18,589 bases of DNA, taken from positions 1 to 18,589 of the forward strand of contig JBJHCA010000069.1 of assembly GCA_050485785.1 (NCBI GenBank), written 5' to 3'. The stretch is from JBJHCA01 sp050485785 (GTDB lineage Bacteria > Bacteroidota > Bacteroidia > Chitinophagales > Saprospiraceae). Within the stretch, counting starts at the first letter, position 1. The number at the start of each line of letters is the position of its first letter. Below the pieces are notes generated by a model that did no database searches, was not told where the DNA came from, and saw only the letters and a list, made by a program, of their open reading frames with translations. The position numbers were made by a program, and so were the translations under genes. Shown in pieces: positions 16,201-18,589 of the stretch.

Positions 16201-17556
16201 TTAGCAATATCCCTGTTCGATCATGGCATCGGCAATGCGGATGAACGCTGCGATATTGGCCCCTTTTACATAATTGATGTGCTTTCCTGATTTTCCATGT
16301 TCGATGCATTGGCGGTGAATGTTTTGCATTACTTCAAGCAGGCATTGCTCTACTTTATCGCGGTTCCACTGCAGACGCATGGCATTTTGTGCCATTTCAA
16401 AACCGGATGTAGCCACGCCACCTGCATTGGATGCCTTTCCGGGGGCAAAAGCAATGCCTTTGCTGTGCATAAGTTTAATGGCATCCGGGGTGCAGGCCAT
16501 ATTGGCCCCCTCAGCTACAAGCATGCAACCGTTGGCAGCCAGTTTTTTAGCATCGCTTTTTCCGAGCTCATTTTGTGTGGCACAGGGCAGGGCAATTTCT
16601 GCAGCGATATCCCAGACAGGTTTGTTTTTGTAAAACCCGGCATTGCCGTACTTTTTGGTGTATGATGCCAGCGATCCTTTCTCATAGTTCTTAAGCTGTT
16701 TGATATGGTCGAGTTTTTCGTCATCCAGGCCGTCAGGGTCATGCAAACTACCGGATAAGTCAGACAAGGCAATCACCCGGGCATTTTTGCGGATGGCCAT
16801 TTCTGCGGCATACAGGGCAACATTGCCTGCACCAGAAACCACCACGGTTTTGTTATGAAGATCATCATCTTTATGCTTGAGCATTTCTTCTACAAAAAAG
16901 ATGAGACCATAGCCCGTGGATTCTTCCCTGATATTGGAGCCGCCCCACTGAGTTCCCTTTCCGGTAAGAATGCCGGTGAACTCGTTGCTCAGGTGCCGGT
17001 ACTGACCAAACATATAGCCAATTTCTCTACGGCCAACGCCAATGTCACCGGCAGGAACGTCTTTGTCTTCACCCAGGTGACGATACATGGCTGCCATAAA
17101 TGCCTGGCAAAAGCGCATGACTTCCAGTTCTGATTTTCCCCGGGGGTCAAAATCAGCACCTCCTTTACCACCGCCCAGAGTCAGGCCGGTAAGCGCATTT
17201 TTGAAGGTTTGTTCAAAACCCAGAAACTTGAGTATGGAAAGGTTGACGTCCGGTGCAAAACGAATTCCCCCTTTGTACGGACCCAGCGCACCGTTGTGCT
17301 GAACCCGCCAGGCGCGGTTTATCTGTACTTCGCCGCTGTCATCAGCCCATACAATGGAAGAACAGATAATCTTCTCCGGCTCCGTAAGCCGCTCCAGAAT
17401 TTTGTGTTTCTGGTAATGCCCGTGATCGTCGATAAAGGGAATAAGATAAGCGGCTACCTCGGTAACCGCCTGTAAAAATTCGGGTTCATGAGGATTGCGT
17501 TGATCCACATCCCGGATAAATTCTCTTATTCGCCGGGATTCGGCAGACTTACTCAT
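16201..17556 (-). CDS. gdhA: NADP-type glutamate dehydrogenase
   Basis: A 451-residue enzyme converting 2-oxoglutarate, ammonium and NAD(P)H to glutamate and back; the full length matches hexameric bacterial GdhA of about 450 residues. Visible features are GPYKGGIRF (92-100), the catalytic Lys131 in LGGGKGGADFDP, the active-site Asp171 in PAGDIGVG, TGKGTQWGGS (198-207), the Rossmann motif VVVSGAGNVALYAAE (238-252) and a C-terminal GGVATSGFEMAQN. The residue set is that of the small hexameric class commonly NADP-dependent; cofactor choice is inferred. It lies downstream of the small coiled-coil gene on the same strand (54 bases between). No promoter matching the phylum consensus is visible in that gap, so read-through from upstream is possible. 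Confidence 0.96.
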   Translation of the reverse strand: MSKSAESRRIREFIRDVDQRNPHEPEFLQAVTEVAAYLIPFIDDHGHYQKHKILERLTEPEKIICSSIVWADDSGEVQINRAWRVQHNGALGPYKGGIRFAPDVNLSILKFLGFEQTFKNALTGLTLGGGKGGADFDPRGKSELEVMRFCQAFMAAMYRHLGEDKDVPAGDIGVGRREIGYMFGQYRHLSNEFTGILTGKGTQWGGSNIREESTGYGLIFFVEEMLKHKDDDLHNKTVVVSGAGNVALYAAEMAIRKNARVIALSDLSGSLHDPDGLDDEKLDHIKQLKNYEKGSLASYTKKYGNAGFYKNKPVWDIAAEIALPCATQNELGKSDAKKLAANGCMLVAEGANMACTPDAIKLMHSKGIAFAPGKASNAGGVATSGFEMAQNAMRLQWNRDKVEQCLLEVMQNIHRQCIEHGKSGKHINYVKGANIAAFIRIADAMIEQGYC

Positions 17557-17610
17557 TCTTCAGGTTGTTTGGGTTGTGATGAGAGGACTTCTAAGCTTTT
17601 CCGGCAATGC

Positions 17611-17898
17611 TTACCGGTGCGTACCGGCATGGGCGCGGTCAGTTGAGGTCAGTTCGGTCCAGGCCGATTCAAAATCTTTGCGGGCTTTATCCCAGGCTTC
17701 ACTGCCGGCATTTTTCAGGTTTTGAAATGCTTTTCCGGCTTCATCCATTCTGGATTTGAGCTGTTTGATCTCTTCATGGTACTTGATTTTCTGATCTGCT
17801 TCAGCCTCACTGGCTTTTGCTTTGAGTTTGTCGAGATCAGCCTTCCAGGATTCCATTTTAGCTTCAAACTTTTGTTGGTAATTTTCGAGCAATGACAT
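17611..17898 (-). CDS. Small charged coiled-coil protein, sll1863 family-like
   Basis: A 95-residue protein almost entirely alpha-helical and heptad-like, rich in Lys, Glu, Ala and Asp (MSLLENYQQKFEAKMESWK, KAKASEAEADQKIKYHEEIKQ, AGSEAWDKARKDFESAW; the pieces are consecutive but with gaps). There is no signal peptide or membrane segment. The pattern of a long helix then AWDxxKxxxESAW near the C-terminus resembles the small sll1863-like stress-response proteins. This is resemblance, not proof. ATG at 17898 was preferred over an upstream alternative at 17922, whose extra residues (IYFKILF) do not fit the helix pattern. It sits directly upstream of gdhA on the same strand. Confidence 0.75.
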   Translation of the reverse strand: MSLLENYQQKFEAKMESWKADLDKLKAKASEAEADQKIKYHEEIKQLKSRMDEAGKAFQNLKNAGSEAWDKARKDFESAWTELTSTDRAHAGTHR

Positions 17899-18135
17899 GA
17901 ATAAAATTTTAAAGTATATCAAAAAAGTGACAATAATTCAACCATGGAAGCAGTAAAATGTTCGAATTGCATTGGGAAATTTTCTGTCACATTCCCGCAA
18001 CAAACTGTAATCAGGGATCAGGAACTGCCCGAAATTTGCGCTTTGACTATCTGTTAATTCATATAAAAATAACCGTAAACTATGGGTTTTCACCTGAAAA
18101 ACGCCTATTTTGGCCAGAAATAATTATCGAGTATT
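17899..18135. other. Divergent intergenic region without a recognised gene
   Basis: 237 bases between the coiled-coil gene (minus) and the short-chain dehydrogenase (plus), which must hold both promoters. No exact TAnnTTTG was found on either strand. Near matches are TATTTTGG at 18106-18113 (+) and TATACTTT at 17911-17918 (-, with TTG 20 bases upstream at 17939-17941), neither convincing. A 37-codon frame at 17944-18057 is discussed among the rejected items. Confidence 0.5.
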
Positions 18136-18589
18136 ATGAGTAAACTTTTAGAAGACAAGGTGGCTATTGTTACCGGTGCAGCATCGGGAATAGGGAAGGC
18201 CATAGCTATTTTGTATGCACAGCATGGAGCAAAAGTGGTGGCTACTGATATTGACACCACAGGCGGTACGAAAACCGCTGAAACCATTTTGCAGCAAGGG
18301 GGTACAGCAGTGTTCATGTCGGCAGATGCCGGAAGTGCAGAAGACAACAAGAAAACGGTGGAGCTGGCCATACGGCAATACGGAGCACTTCATATTGTGG
18401 TCAATAACGCGGGCATTGGGGGCCCGCTTATGCCTACCGGTGAGTATCCGACGGATGGCTGGGATACGGTGATTCGCATCAATCTATCGGGAATTTTTTA
18501 CGGTATGCGATACCAGATACCGGCCATGAAAGAATCCGGAGGCGGTACAATTGTCAACATCACATCCATACTGGGCATGGTGGGCACCT
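18136..18589 (+). CDS. Short-chain dehydrogenase/reductase, 3' partial
   Basis: The frame from ATG 18136 (MSKLLEDKVAIVTGAAS) runs off the right edge after 151 codons of a family usually about 250 residues. Classical SDR features are TGAASGIG (13-20, cofactor loop), Asp38 at the end of strand 2 (VVATD; favours NAD over NADP), NNAG (90-93), Asn116 in IRINLSG and the catalytic Ser144 in NITS. The YxxxK pair would lie beyond the window. Substrate cannot be told. Members annotated as glucose 1-dehydrogenase or 3-oxoacyl-ACP reductase look like this at the N-terminus. Confidence 0.93.
   Translation, partial: MSKLLEDKVAIVTGAASGIGKAIAILYAQHGAKVVATDIDTTGGTKTAETILQQGGTAVFMSADAGSAEDNKKTVELAIRQYGALHIVVNNAGIGGPLMPTGEYPTDGWDTVIRINLSGIFYGMRYQIPAMKESGGGTIVNITSILGMVGT

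Noticed and set aside
17614..17630. CCGGT-GCGT-ACCGG stem at the end of the coiled-coil gene
   Set aside because: It lies inside the coding end, has five pairs and no T-run, so it is not supported as a terminator.
17944..18057. 37-residue frame MEAVKCSNCIGKF... with CxxC and two later Cys, like a tiny zinc ribbon
   Set aside because: No ribosome-binding or promoter context, it occupies the only space for two divergent promoters, and the spacing CxxC-22-CxxxxC is not a known ribbon pattern. Kept only as a curiosity; conservation in relatives would revive it.
18043..18067. TTGACT followed by TATAAA as a sigma70-like promoter of the short-chain dehydrogenase
   Set aside because: The spacer is only 13 bases, and this is not the promoter form of the phylum.

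Overview
The window reads as a chromosomal segment of a member of the Bacteroidota. Signs are two very large proteins ending in a type B C-terminal sorting domain of the type IX secretion system (T9SS), a PorP/SprF-family protein, the bacteroidetes-type GlmU-like nucleotidyltransferase, a type B ribosomal protein L31, and promoter-like elements of the TTG-N(19-21)-TAnnTTTG kind used by this phylum. The exact order cannot be fixed from the sequence.

Left part (1-8488, all +): an adhesin-like giant protein truncated by the window start, a PorP/SprF-like outer-membrane protein, and a second, shorter paralogue of the adhesin. Both adhesins carry a cysteine-bearing repeat of exactly 51 residues, then Ig-like, PKD and other beta domains, then the sorting domain. 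Type B cargo is known to depend on a cognate PorP/SprF-like partner, so this looks like one partner gene serving two duplicated cargo genes.

Middle part (8489-13057, +): a two-gene unit behind a good promoter and a perfect 10-bp inverted repeat. The first gene encodes a secreted papain-fold (C1) protein whose catalytic cysteine position is alanine, while His, Asn and the oxyanion Gln remain. The second encodes a secreted seven-blade propeller-like repeat domain joined to a C14 caspase-like domain with an intact His/Cys dyad. This pseudo-protease plus caspase pair is the most unusual thing in the window.

Right part (13058-18589): mostly housekeeping genes. On the minus strand are a spermidine-synthase-like methyltransferase-fold protein overlapping a GlmU-like enzyme, and upstream of them rpmE2 with a perfect 15-bp hairpin behind it. 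Divergent from rpmE2 is a small NADPH-dependent F420-reductase-like protein. Then come NADP-type glutamate dehydrogenase and a small coiled-coil protein (minus strand), and a short-chain dehydrogenase (+) cut by the window end. No tRNA, rRNA, CRISPR array, transposase or insertion sequence was seen.
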